A program made the translations under genes and the position numbers. This document shows, piece by piece, positions 16,910 to 24,673 of a stretch of DNA of 64,000 bases. The stretch is from Streptomonospora wellingtoniae (GTDB lineage: Bacteria > Actinomycetota > Actinomycetes > Streptosporangiales > Streptosporangiaceae). Numbering within the stretch: position 1 is the stretch's first letter; each line of letters begins with the position of its first letter. The stretch covers positions 62,001-126,000 of the forward strand of contig NZ_JAVREK010000017.1 of assembly GCF_031845375.1 (NCBI RefSeq). Reading direction: 5' to 3'. The notes below the pieces were generated by a model. The model worked only from the letters and a program-made list of their open reading frames with translations, was not told where the DNA came from and searched no databases.

Positions 16910-16949
16910 GCGCAAAGCCCCCGCCTTCAATCGGGGGAACCCGTTGCGC
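16910..16949 (-). ncRNA. Candidate omega-RNA-type structured segment upstream of the IscB remnant
   Basis: On the minus strand an outer stem GCGCAA/TTGCGC encloses an inner stem CCCCCG/CGGGGG with the loop ATTGAAGG. The palindrome ACCCCCGGGGT follows immediately. Guide (omega) RNAs of IscB loci lie upstream of the nuclease gene in the same orientation, which fits. With the nuclease broken, the RNA may be a relic. The guide boundary cannot be assigned. Confidence 0.4.
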
Positions 16950-16991
16950 GGAGTACCTTCCTGGTGCCCTGTGGCCGTGCCGGTCTGCTGC

Positions 16992-17666
16992 CTACTGCCG
17001 GCCGGTGCCCGACCGGCGCGGCGCGGAGCCCTCTTGGGCCGCGGGCGCCGCCCGATCGTCGCGGCCGTTTCGGCCGTCCCGTCGGCGGCCGTTCTCGCGG
17101 CCGTTCCCGTAGCCCTGATCCGTGAGCGCCCGCTGGAGCCGGCGCCGGACCCGGCGGCGTACGGCGGGCACATCCGCGGGACTCAGCCCCGCGAACTCGG
17201 CGACCTCGGCGGCCGGGGACCGCGGCGCGTGCAGCTCCAGAACCGCCACCGTCCGGTCGGGCTCTCCCAGCGCGGCGATGGCGCCGCGCACCAGCCGGTC
17301 GCGCTCGGCCGCGACGGCCGCCGCCTCGGGGCTGCGGTGGTCCACTGCGTGCAGCCGCTCGGGATCGGAGGGCGGCGACCGCCGGGCGAGCCTGCGGAGT
17401 CTGGCGCACTCGCGCCGGGTAGCGGTGGCCAACCAGGGGCCGACGCTCTCCGGAGCGCGGATCCGCGAGAGGTGCTCCGCCAGGTTGGACCACACGGTCT
17501 GCTCGGCGTCCTGGGCGTCGTGCGGAGACAGGCCGTGGCTGCGCACGACGGCGTGGACGCGTGCGGCGAACCGGTCGACCAGCGCCTCCCACGCCACGTC
17601 GTCGTCGCACAGGGCGCGCTTCACCAGCTCGCCCGTCGACACCTCGGCGTAGGACTGGTCAGCCAC
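16992..17666 (-). CDS. Sigma-70 family (ECF-like) RNA polymerase sigma factor
   Basis: The protein is about 224 residues. Region 2 is visible in AWEALVDRFAARVHAVVR and the DAQDAEQTVWSNLAEHL block, with PWLATATRRECARLRR after it. Region 4 lies in IAALGEPDRTVAVLELH and the helix-turn-helix VAEFAGLSPADVPAVRRRV. The C-terminus is a basic Arg/Asn/Gly tail. Starts at GTG 17666, 17672 or 17687 are all possible. I chose 17666 because of GGGGG upstream. It likely directs transcription of a small regulon, perhaps including the small protein and CHAT genes downstream. No anti-sigma gene was seen. Confidence 0.8.
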   Translation of the reverse strand: MADQSYAEVSTGELVKRALCDDDVAWEALVDRFAARVHAVVRSHGLSPHDAQDAEQTVWSNLAEHLSRIRAPESVGPWLATATRRECARLRRLARRSPPSDPERLHAVDHRSPEAAAVAAERDRLVRGAIAALGEPDRTVAVLELHAPRSPAAEVAEFAGLSPADVPAVRRRVRRRLQRALTDQGYGNGRENGRRRDGRNGRDDRAAPAAQEGSAPRRSGTGRQ

Positions 17667-17798
17667 CCGCACCCCCAGTAGACTCACTGCTCCCGCCTCG
17701 CGCGCACGGCAACAGTAGCCGCTCGCCTGAGGGGAAGCGGGGAAAACGCCGGATCCGCCCGTGGTGGACCTGGTGCCGATGGTGCCGATGGGGCACAA

Positions 17799-17804
17799 TA
17801 GGCT
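17799..17804 (+). promoter_or_regulatory. -10 box for the DUF3145 gene
   Basis: TAGGCT lies 80 bases upstream of the GTG start at 17885. It follows a duplicated GGTGCCGAT at 17772-17789. Confidence 0.4.
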
Positions 17805-17884
17805 CAGGAAAATCCAGGACGGACAAGCTCCTCTTCGGGTACGAGGGCGTCGGGGAAGCGCACTCGTTCGTATCAGGAGGTTCG

Positions 17885-18382
17885 GTGTCCGCACGTGGCG
17901 TCTTGTACGTCCACTCCGCGCCTGCGGCGCTGTGCCCACACGTCGAGTGGGCGGTCGCGGGTGTGGTTGGCGTGCCTGTGAAACTCGACTGGAGCGCCCA
18001 GCCGGCGGCTCCCGGTGCTCATCGCGCCGAACTCAACTGGCAGGGCACTCCGGGCACCTCGGGTGCCATCGCCTCGGCACTCAACGGTTGGCAGAAGCTG
18101 CGCTACGAGGTCACCGAAGAGGCCACTCCCGGTTGCGACGGTGTGCGGTACAGCTACACGCCGACCCTGGGCATCTTCACGGCCGTCACCAGCGCCGCCG
18201 GCGAGGTGATGGTCTCCGAGTCGCGGCTGCGCAACGCCGTCGAGCGCGCCCAGGCCCAAGAGGGCGTCGACCTCGTGAACGAGTTGGACCGGCTCACCGG
18301 GCGGGTCTGGGACGAGGAGCTCGAACCGTTCCGCTACGCGGGCGACGGCGCACCGGTCCGCTGGCTGCACGCCGCGGGCTGA
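17885..18382 (+). CDS. DUF3145 family protein
   Basis: The 165-residue protein closely follows the actinobacterial DUF3145 pattern: N-terminal RGVLYVHSAPAALCPHVEWA, central GTPGTSGAIASALNGWQKLR, and YSYTPTLGIFTAVTSAAGE followed by a helical C-terminus with FRYAGDGAPVRWLHA. The family is essential-like and conserved in actinomycetes, but its function is not established. The GTG start has CAGGAGG six bases upstream. The gene converges on the DUF1707 genes, with repeat copy 1 between. Confidence 0.92.
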   Translation: MSARGVLYVHSAPAALCPHVEWAVAGVVGVPVKLDWSAQPAAPGAHRAELNWQGTPGTSGAIASALNGWQKLRYEVTEEATPGCDGVRYSYTPTLGIFTAVTSAAGEVMVSESRLRNAVERAQAQEGVDLVNELDRLTGRVWDEELEPFRYAGDGAPVRWLHAAG

Positions 18383-18406
18383 CAGACTGTTGGGCAACCC
18401 CAACCC

Positions 18407-18471
18407 CCGTTGATCTTGTAGCTATCGTGATGTAAAACGATTTTCAGTGGCGATAGCTACAAGATCAACGG
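18407..18471 (+). repeat. 65-bp dispersed palindrome, copy 1
   Basis: The perfect 21-bp arms (18407-18427 and 18451-18471) begin CCGTTGATCTTGTAG. The 23-base loop contains AAAACGATTTT. The copy lies between convergent genes, 24 bases after the DUF3145 stop and 3 bases before the DUF1707 stop, so it can act as a bidirectional terminator. It is much richer in A+T than its surroundings. Confidence 0.95.
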
Positions 18472-18474
18472 TGA

Positions 18475-18924
18475 TTAGTGCCCGTCGCGGTGCCGGTCGC
18501 CCGCCGTGCCGGCGATCGCGCCCGCCAGGGTGAACAGGAACATGAACCCGATGGGGATCATCGGCCAGAAGAGCAGCGGCTCGGCGGCGATGACGCTCGT
18601 GACGCCCCAGATTCCGATGAGGATCACCGAAATGGCGGCCAGCCCGCGCCAGGGCTCCAGCCGGTCGTGCCATTCGGGAGTGAGGCGCCCGTTGCGGACT
18701 TCGGGCTCGGCGGGCTCGGGGACCGCCGGGGGCGCCGGGAGGTCGCGGGTCAGCGGCCACAGCTCGCCCATGGTCTTCGCGCGGATCGCCGCGTTCAGGC
18801 GCTCCTGGTACTCGTCGAGGTCGAGCCGGCCCTCACGCAGGGCCACGGCCAAGCGCTCGGCGCAGGCGTCGCGGTCGGAGTCCGCGGCCCGCATCCGGTC
18901 CGGGGGCAAGTGCTGATCGTCCAT
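18475..18924 (-). CDS. DUF1707 domain membrane protein (copy 1 of 3)
   Basis: The 149-residue protein begins with the DUF1707 (SHOCT-like) domain (MRAADSDRDACAERLAVAL, then EGRLDLDEYQERLNAAI, and GELWPLTRDLP). A Pro-rich linker and two membrane segments (about residues 92-112 and 115-138) follow. The function is unknown. The domain probably mediates oligomerisation or membrane-proximal contacts. GGAGGGATCGACGAGC precedes the ATG. It is the last of three related genes in a row. Confidence 0.85.
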   Translation of the reverse strand: MDDQHLPPDRMRAADSDRDACAERLAVALREGRLDLDEYQERLNAAIRAKTMGELWPLTRDLPAPPAVPEPAEPEVRNGRLTPEWHDRLEPWRGLAAISVILIGIWGVTSVIAAEPLLFWPMIPIGFMFLFTLAGAIAGTAGDRHRDGH

Positions 18925-18957
18925 GCTCGTCGATCCCTCCAGCCGGAGTGGTGACGC

Positions 18958-19416
18958 TCATCTGCGCGACCCGGAGCTCTCATCGGGCCAGATGGCTGCG
19001 GCGACCAGGATCGCCGCCCAGATGCCCAGCGGCACCAGCGGCCAGTACGGCAGCAGGTCGCCGCCCATGACGCTGGTGACACCCCAGATGCCGGTCATGA
19101 TGACCGCACCGCCGAGCCACCATCGCCACTCGTCTACCCAGTCCTTCCACGGAGATACCAGGGCGGAGCGGGAGGAGCCGGCGGGCACCGGTGCGGTGTC
19201 GTCGCGCTCGGTCGGGGGCGGAGGCTCCGGGAGGTCTGCGGTGAGCGCCCGCAACTGACCCACGACCACGGCGCCCATGGCCTCGTCCAGTCGGCGCTCG
19301 TACTCGTCGAGGTCGAGACGGCCCTCCGAGAGCGCCGTCGCAAGGCGTTCGGCGCAGGCATCGCGGTCGGTATCCGAAGCGCGGAACCGACCTTCCGGGA
19401 CGCGTTCCTCGTCCAA
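18958..19416 (-). CDS. DUF1707 domain membrane protein (copy 2 of 3)
   Basis: The 152-residue protein has the same plan as its neighbours: DUF1707 (FRASDTDRDACAERLATAL, EGRLDLDEYERRLDEAM, ALTADLPEP), linker, and two membrane segments (about 98-116 and 122-142). The best start is TTG at 19416 (residues LDEERVPEG), preceded by GGGGGTGGG. No ATG or GTG lies near, and the frame upstream is not protein-like. It is a paralogue from tandem duplication. Confidence 0.8.
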   Translation of the reverse strand: MDEERVPEGRFRASDTDRDACAERLATALSEGRLDLDEYERRLDEAMGAVVVGQLRALTADLPEPPPPTERDDTAPVPAGSSRSALVSPWKDWVDEWRWWLGGAVIMTGIWGVTSVMGGDLLPYWPLVPLGIWAAILVAAAIWPDESSGSRR

Positions 19417-19450
19417 CGCCCACCCCCTGCCGCACGATGATGGGAATTTC

Positions 19451-19456
19451 ACGATA
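19451..19456 (-). promoter_or_regulatory. -10 box for DUF1707 copy 2
   Basis: Minus-strand TATCGT lies about 34 bases upstream of the TTG start at 19416, in a locally A/T-richer stretch. Confidence 0.35.
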
Positions 19457-19532
19457 CGCCGCGCACGCGCGGGAGAAAAGCGGCAGGGCGAGGGGCGGGT
19501 GTGCAGCGGGGGATGGGCGGCGGCGGCCGGGG

Positions 19533-19961
19533 TCAGCGGCGGCAGCCGCCGCCGGAGTAGAGCACCACGGCCCAGATGGCGAGCGGCATCGCAGGCCAGA
19601 AGTACTGCATGTCGCCCGAGGCGACGCTGGTGAACAGCCAGATGGCGATCATCACCACGGCGCCGCCCGACCAGGCGTGCCACCTTCCGGCGCGCTCCCG
19701 CCAGGAGAGCGGGGCGCTCTCGATCCCGGTGCGGGCGAGGTCGACCGGTCCGCTGGCGGGGGTGTCGGGGTCGGGGAGGTCCGCGGTCAGCGGGACGAGC
19801 TCGCCCCTGGTGACGGCGCCCATCGCCGAGTCGAGCCGAGTCTGGTACTCGGCCATGTCCAGTCGGCCCTCCGACAGCGCGGTGGAGAGCCGGCGCGCGA
19901 CGGTGTCGCGGTCGGCGTCCGAAGCGCGGAGCTCATCGTGCGGCGTGATGTCGGCACTCAC
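19533..19961 (-). CDS. DUF1707 domain membrane protein (copy 3 of 3)
   Basis: The 142-residue protein has a DUF1707 domain (ELRASDADRDTVARRLSTAL, EGRLDMAEYQTRLDSAM, GELVPLTADLPDP) and two C-terminal membrane segments (about 96-115 and 119-137), ending in GGGCRR. The GTG start is preceded by GGAGG at normal spacing. It is more divergent than the other two copies. The three genes share spacing and orientation. Confidence 0.85.
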   Translation of the reverse strand: MSADITPHDELRASDADRDTVARRLSTALSEGRLDMAEYQTRLDSAMGAVTRGELVPLTADLPDPDTPASGPVDLARTGIESAPLSWRERAGRWHAWSGGAVVMIAIWLFTSVASGDMQYFWPAMPLAIWAVVLYSGGGCRR

Positions 19962-20002
19962 CTTTCACGCCTCCTCCCGGTCTCTCCGATTCCCTTTCGC
20001 CC

Positions 20003-20008
20003 ACTTTA
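20003..20008 (-). promoter_or_regulatory. -10 box for DUF1707 copy 3
   Basis: Minus-strand TAAAGT lies about 40 bases upstream of the GTG at 19961. Confidence 0.35.
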
Positions 20009-20165
20009 GACGCGGACGAGCGCCGCGGGGATCCTTCCCGAGGCGGGGTTTCCGCCCGGCGGGTGAGGTACTTCGGTACCAGCCGCCGGGCCCGGCGGAG
20101 GAGGGCGCCTAGCCGTGGTCGCGCGTCATGCCGGGCGATCCCGATCAACCAGGACCTTCTGGGCC

Positions 20166-21008
20166 CTACCTCGCGCCGCCGCCTCGCCCGCGGTGCCAGG
20201 CCGCGACGTCGGCGCAGGTGCCGCCGTCCGCCGCGCCGATCACACCGGCGCCCTCGAAGGAGCCGGTGTAGCCGAAGCGGCCGCCGTCCAGCCGCAGGAC
20301 CGCGCCGCCCGCCTCCTCAAGCACCAGCGCCGGTGCCGCGACGTCCCAGTCGCGCACCGCGACGTCCTTGACGAACAGGTGGGCGCCGCCGTCGGCGATG
20401 CGGCACAGCTTCAGCGCGATGCTGCCGGACTCCAGGTAGCCGGAGCAGCCGAAGCGCTCGTAGGCGGCGCGGGCGATGCCGCGCGGCTCGGGCGTGTTGT
20501 CGGTGAGCACCCCCGCTCCGGCGTCCGGTGCCGACACCAGCAGGCGCTCACCGTCCACCGCCGATCCGCGACCGCGCACCGCCGTATAGCAGTGGCCGGA
20601 CTCGGGCGCGTAGACGGCCGCTGCCACCGGCCGCCGGCCCTCGACCAGCGCCGCCTGGGTGACGTAGCCGCTGAAGCCGTGCACGTAGCTGGCGGTGCCG
20701 TCGACGGGGTCGATCAGCCAGTAGCGCTCGGGACGCCGGCCCGAGAGCCCGGCGGGGTCCTCCTCGCTGATCACGGGTACGTCCGGGGCGGCCCGGCGCA
20801 GCCGGGCGCTCAGCTCCTCATGGGCCATGGCGTCGGCCCGCGCCTTGAACTGGTCGCCTTCCCATACGCCCGACGTGGCCCGGGGGTCGGCGCGCCAGGC
20901 ACGCAGCAGCGCCCCCACCTCGCGGACCGCCTGCTCGGCGGGGGCCAGCAGCGCGGCCGCCCCCGCATCGGCGCCCGCGGTCCGCCCGGCCTCGGCGCCG
21001 GCGCTCAC
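20166..21008 (-). CDS. cysQ: Inositol monophosphatase family / 3'(2'),5'-bisphosphate nucleotidase (CysQ-like)
   Basis: The 280-residue protein has the metal-binding motifs of the Li+-sensitive phosphatase family: VISEEDP, WLIDPVDGTASYVHG and VRDWDVAAPALVLEEAGG. It should dephosphorylate 3'-phosphoadenosine 5'-phosphate or an inositol phosphate. Substrate choice cannot be settled from sequence. Its GTG start overlaps the TGA of the upstream ATP-grasp gene (GTGA at 21005-21008), so the two are translationally coupled and may act in one pathway. Confidence 0.85.
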   Translation of the reverse strand: MSAGAEAGRTAGADAGAAALLAPAEQAVREVGALLRAWRADPRATSGVWEGDQFKARADAMAHEELSARLRRAAPDVPVISEEDPAGLSGRRPERYWLIDPVDGTASYVHGFSGYVTQAALVEGRRPVAAAVYAPESGHCYTAVRGRGSAVDGERLLVSAPDAGAGVLTDNTPEPRGIARAAYERFGCSGYLESGSIALKLCRIADGGAHLFVKDVAVRDWDVAAPALVLEEAGGAVLRLDGGRFGYTGSFEGAGVIGAADGGTCADVAAWHRGRGGGAR

Positions 21009-22045
21009 GAGCCGACCACACCCACGGCCGGCTCGGCAGCGGCGGGGGGAGGAGCGGGGGTCACGCCGGCGCCGGCGAAGCGGGCCTCGTCGACGAAGTC
21101 GTCGGACCACCGGCGGACCATGACCACTCCTTCGCGCCAGTCGTCGTTCAGGCGGGGGCCGCCCACCGTCGCCTGGCCCAGCAGCCCGCCGACCTCGTCG
21201 ACGCCGGCGGCCAGCGTGAGCGGGGACGTGGACGAGAAGCGCGGGTTGATCTCGAAGATCCGCGGCTCGCCCTCGGAGTCCAGGGCCAGCTGCACGTTGA
21301 AGGGTCCGTCGGCGCGCAGCTCCCGCTGGACCGCACGGCATACCTCGTCGATGCGCGCGTGCCGCCGGGTGACGGCGTACTTGGTGACGCCCACCTTGAG
21401 GACCACCTCTTTGGGCACTACCGCCTGCACCGAGCCGTCGCGCCAGACCGCCACCGAGACCGTGTACTCGGTGCCGCAGACGGCGTCCTGGGCGATCAGC
21501 TCGTCCGCGGGGCGGTCGCTCCCGGCCAGCAGTGCGCCCAGCCCCGCGGCCGACTCCAGCCGTACGACGCCGCGGCTGCCGCGGCCGGAGCGCGGCTTGA
21601 CGATGATCGGCTGCCCGGGCGGGCCGGCCCATTCGGCGGCCCGCCGGGTGAGCGGTACCGGCAGTCCCGCATCGTCGAGGCGGCGCATCAGGGTGTACTT
21701 GTCCAGGCAGGTGGCCACGAAGCCGGGACGCGGCAGCAGCACCGCGATGCCGTCGTCGGCGAGCCGCGAGACCGCTACCAGCTCCTCGTCGACCAGCGGG
21801 ACGACGGCGGAGGCACCCTCTTGGAGGCAGATGCCGCGTATCTCGGGCAGGTAGGCCTCGCTGGAGCCCGGCGGAACCGTATAGCACCGGTCGGCCAGGT
21901 ACAGGCCGGGGGCTGCGGGGTCGATGTCGGTGGCCACGACGCGGTAGCCCTGCCGCTGGAGGTGCTGGATGGTTCCGGGGGTCTGGGGAGCGCCTGCGGT
22001 GGTGACGACGACGGTGGGCTGGCGGGGCTCTTCTGCAGCGGACAC
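21005..22045 (-). CDS. ATP-grasp domain protein (carbamoyl-phosphate synthase large-chain-like)
   Basis: The 346-residue protein begins with a Rossmann-like pre-ATP-grasp domain (VVVTTAGAPQTPGTIQHLQR, TDIDPAAPGLYLADR). The ATP-grasp fold follows: CLDKYTLMRRLDDAGLPVP, IIVKPRSGRGSRGVVRL, and the metal site in FEINPRFSSTSPL. It resembles CarB-like and PylC-type ligases that join a carboxylate to an amine. The substrate is unknown. The GTG at 22045 has AAAGG eight bases upstream, and the frame further upstream is not protein-like. Pairing with a CysQ-like phosphatase suggests a dedicated small-molecule pathway. Confidence 0.8.
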   Translation of the reverse strand: MSAAEEPRQPTVVVTTAGAPQTPGTIQHLQRQGYRVVATDIDPAAPGLYLADRCYTVPPGSSEAYLPEIRGICLQEGASAVVPLVDEELVAVSRLADDGIAVLLPRPGFVATCLDKYTLMRRLDDAGLPVPLTRRAAEWAGPPGQPIIVKPRSGRGSRGVVRLESAAGLGALLAGSDRPADELIAQDAVCGTEYTVSVAVWRDGSVQAVVPKEVVLKVGVTKYAVTRRHARIDEVCRAVQRELRADGPFNVQLALDSEGEPRIFEINPRFSSTSPLTLAAGVDEVGGLLGQATVGGPRLNDDWREGVVMVRRWSDDFVDEARFAGAGVTPAPPPAAAEPAVGVVGS

Positions 22046-22227
22046 CGATGGACCTTTCCGTTGAGGCCGGCTCTTGCGGTGCGATCGGTTCGGGGCTGCT
22101 GGGTGCGGTACGCGGCGCGGCCGAGCACCGCCCCCCTGCGGGGCGGCGTCCCCCATGGCGGGCAGGTGGAGCGGAGCGTTCCGATCGGGCGGTGGCGGTT
22201 GACGGGCGGATATGAGCCGTCCCATCG

Positions 22228-22233
22228 AGCCTA
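22228..22233 (-). promoter_or_regulatory. -10 box for the ATP-grasp/cysQ operon
   Basis: Minus-strand TAGGCT lies about 185 bases upstream of the GTG at 22045, implying a long leader. Confidence 0.4.
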
Positions 22234-22390
22234 GACCGCCAACGCCGTCTGAAACCGCAGGTGGCCGGTTCCGGTTCCCAGGACAACCGAACAGGGGTGC
22301 CCGGCGTAGTGGGCGGGCACCGAACATGCCGGAGATCCGCGGGCGGGCCGCGCGCCGCGCGGTACCCGGTCGGCGTGTCGCCTGCGGCCG

Positions 22391-23044
22391 CTACCGCGGC
22401 GTCGGGGCCCCGCCGTTGGAAGCGTCGAGCAGGCCGTGGTCGACCAGGAACGACACCAGGCCGTCGCCGCCCGCGTAGTGGTGGACTGAGATACCCAGGC
22501 GCTTGGCCGCGAGCACGTTCTCCTCGCGGTCGTCGACGAACGCGGTTCGCTCGGGGGCGGTGCCCATCGCCTCCAGCACGTGCTCGTAGATCTCGGCTTC
22601 GGGCTTGCACAGGCCCAGGTCGCAGCTGAAGAACAGCGCCTCGAAGCTCGCCGTCACCGGCGAGTGCCGCAGCGCGGCGGAGATGTCGACCGGCGCATTG
22701 GACAGCAGCGCGGTGCGCACGCCGCGTTGCATCAGTCGGTCCAGCACGCGGGCGGTGTGCTGTCGGACGTGCAGCCAGGAGCCCACGTCCAGCGCCCACA
22801 TCCCGTGCAGCGTGGCGGTGTCCCAGTCGGCGCCCACGCGCCGGGCGACGGCGCCCCAGTACTCCTGGGCGCTCCTCCCGCGGTCGTAGGCGCGGCGCTC
22901 GCTCCAGTAGGCCGGCCACAGGTCGTCTGCCGGGACCCCGGCCAGCCGCTCCATCCGCGCTCGGTCCTCGGGCGGCGGAGAGAGGGAGATGACGTCGCCG
23001 AAGTCGAAGACGACCGCTTCGATGCCCGCGTCCCCGGTATCCAT
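22391..23044 (-). CDS. HAD-family hydrolase (YihX-like)
   Basis: The 217-residue protein has the nucleophile motif VVFDFGDVISLSPP, motif II TALLSNAPVD, the Lys of motif III in LGLCKPEAEIYEHVL, and motif IV TAFVDDREENVLAAKRLG. The cap is helical, as in the IA subfamily. The general-acid position in motif I is Gly rather than Asp (DFGD), as in YihX/epoxide-hydrolase-type HADs, so the substrate class is uncertain. The ATG at 23044 is preferred. A GTG 12 bases upstream is in frame. A minus-strand TAGTCT at 23091-23096 is a candidate -10 box. Confidence 0.85.
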   Translation of the reverse strand: MDTGDAGIEAVVFDFGDVISLSPPPEDRARMERLAGVPADDLWPAYWSERRAYDRGRSAQEYWGAVARRVGADWDTATLHGMWALDVGSWLHVRQHTARVLDRLMQRGVRTALLSNAPVDISAALRHSPVTASFEALFFSCDLGLCKPEAEIYEHVLEAMGTAPERTAFVDDREENVLAAKRLGISVHHYAGGDGLVSFLVDHGLLDASNGGAPTPR

Positions 23045-23116
23045 GCCGGCAAGCACCCCGTCCGTGTCGGAGATCCCCGTGTCCGCACGGAGACTACGCG
23101 AGGAAGGTGAACACCG

Positions 23117-23140
23117 CCCCGGCCCCCGGCGGGGCCGGGG
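23117..23140 (-). terminator. GC stem-loop after the PEBP gene
   Basis: CCCCGGCCCC and GGGGCCGGGG form a perfect 10-bp stem with loop CGGC, 35 bases past the stop of the gene at 23175. Confidence 0.65.
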
Positions 23141-23174
23141 CGCACCGGCCCCCTCTATGCGCGGGGCCCGGAGG

Positions 23175-23711
23175 TCACATCTGCTCGTGGACCGGTGCGA
23201 TGAGGGCGCGGCCGATCGAATGGAAGAAGAGGTTGAAGCCCAGGAACGCCGGTGTGGCCGTCCCGTCGAGACCCAGCGACTCCACGTCGACCGCGTGGAC
23301 CGCGAACATGTAGCGGTGGGGGCCGTGGCCCCCGGGCGGGGCCGCGCCGATGTAGCGCCGAGCGCCGGCGTCGTTGAGCAGGGTCAGTGCCCCCGAGGGC
23401 AGGCCCGAGCCGTTCTCGTCGCCGGCTCCGGCGGGCAGTTCGGTGGTGTTGGCGGGGATGTCGCAGACCGCCCAGTGCCAGAAGCCGCTGGCGGTGGGCG
23501 CGTCGGGGTCGAAGCAGGTGACCGCGAAGCTCCGCGCGCCCTCGGGGTGGCCGGTCCACGACAGGTGTGGCGAGACGTCCTCGCCGCCCGCGCCCATGAT
23601 GCCGCTGACCTGCGGCGCGGGCAGGGGCTTGCCGTCGGCGACGTCGTCGCTGACGACGGTGAACGCCGGGACGGCGGGGAGGAATTCGTAGGGGGAAGGC
23701 GGCTGTGGCAC
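23175..23711 (-). CDS. YbhB/YbcL family Raf kinase inhibitor-like (PEBP) protein
   Basis: The 178-residue protein shows the bacterial PEBP pattern: GEDVSPHLSWTGHPEGARSF, CFDPDAPTASGFWHWAV, PPGGHGPHRYMFAVHAV and a C-terminal helix. These small cytoplasmic proteins bind anions in a conserved pocket (the DPDAP and GxHxY residues are present). Their physiological ligand in bacteria is not settled. The GTG at 23711 has CAGGAGG seven bases upstream. Confidence 0.92.
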   Translation of the reverse strand: MPQPPSPYEFLPAVPAFTVVSDDVADGKPLPAPQVSGIMGAGGEDVSPHLSWTGHPEGARSFAVTCFDPDAPTASGFWHWAVCDIPANTTELPAGAGDENGSGLPSGALTLLNDAGARRYIGAAPPGGHGPHRYMFAVHAVDVESLGLDGTATPAFLGFNLFFHSIGRALIAPVHEQM

Positions 23712-23812
23712 GTCGAACCTCCTGGAGCGGTCGGGGGCGGCCGGGGCGGGACGCCCCGGGCCCCTGCCAACCAACGGACACCCCCACACCTATCGCGTGT
23801 GCCGCGTGTTCG

Positions 23813-24562
23813 CTAACGCGTGTCGACGTACTGGAAGACCTCGGCGAGGCGCCCCTCGTCCAGTCCGCCCGCCGCCGCGTTCTGGGCGAGCCACGGCCGC
23901 AGGCGTCCGGCCAGCTCCCCGACGTCGCCGATCTGGCTGGCATGGCAGGACAGCGCGGCCAGCTTGCGGTCGAAGACGCCGGTGACGTCGGTGTAGCGGT
24001 CGGGCGAGGGGCCGTGCGCCAACCACACCTCGGGCACCTTCCACGGCGCCAAGCCCTCGTCGGCGAGCAGCTCCGGGTGGGCGTGCGGGTTGCGGGCGTC
24101 GGGGAAGACCGCGTTGATACCGGCCTCGCCGGTGGCCAGGTGGTCGGGATGGCTGGGCGCGATCCGCCGCCAGTCGCGTTCGGGGCTGGGGAGGACCACA
24201 CGCTGCGGGCGGACCATGCGGATGACCCGGGCGATGTCGCGGCGCAGCTCCAGGGTGGGCAGCACGCGGCCGTCGGCGTACCCCAGGAACCGGACGTCGT
24301 GCACGCCCACGGCCGCCGCGGCCTTGCGCTGCTCGTCGCGCCGCAGCGCCGCCATGGCGTCGCCGTCGAGTGTGCGGTCGTCGCCGCCCGCCTCGCCGTC
24401 GGTCACCATCAGATAGGTCACCTCGACCCCGGCGTCGGTCCACAATGCCACCGTGCCGGCGCAGCCGAAGTCGACGTCGTCGGGGTGTGCCATGACGGCG
24501 AGCGCCCGCTCGACCCCCTCGGCGTAGGCGGTCCAACCGCCAGCCTCGTTCCCGTTCGGCAT
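23813..24562 (-). CDS. PIG-L family deacetylase (LmbE-like)
   Basis: The 249-residue protein has the zinc ligands of the N-acetylglucosaminyl deacetylase fold: AVMAHPDDVDFGCAGT near the N-terminus and SHPDHLATGEAG in the middle, with VTDGEAGGDDR between. MshB and Mca of mycothiol metabolism belong here, but neither assignment is proved. Secondary-metabolite deacetylases share the fold. AAGGAGGGCGCCG precedes the ATG. It is 110 bases downstream of the MFS transporter gene on the same strand. Confidence 0.88.
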   Translation of the reverse strand: MPNGNEAGGWTAYAEGVERALAVMAHPDDVDFGCAGTVALWTDAGVEVTYLMVTDGEAGGDDRTLDGDAMAALRRDEQRKAAAAVGVHDVRFLGYADGRVLPTLELRRDIARVIRMVRPQRVVLPSPERDWRRIAPSHPDHLATGEAGINAVFPDARNPHAHPELLADEGLAPWKVPEVWLAHGPSPDRYTDVTGVFDRKLAALSCHASQIGDVGELAGRLRPWLAQNAAAGGLDEGRLAEVFQYVDTR

Positions 24563-24673
24563 CGGCGCCCTCCTTGGTCGCGTGCTGCAGGGCCGTCGGT
24601 CGAAAGGCCCTCCACGGAACAGCGTCGGCGGCGCCCGGACGATTCCGCTGCCCGCCGCGCCGACCGGATGCGG

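Larger units (their letters stand above)
16181..16951 (-). mobile_element. Remnant of an IS200/IS605-type (IscB) element
   Basis: The element is defined by the IscB remnant, a perfect 8-bp hairpin at one end (16197-16216) and a compound hairpin at the other (16910-16949). Both have a CTTCA-type loop, like the subterminal hairpins of this family. No tnpA transposase is present, and such elements make no target duplication, so the exact edges are a guess. It separates the sigma factor gene from its usual small partner gene. Confidence 0.55.
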
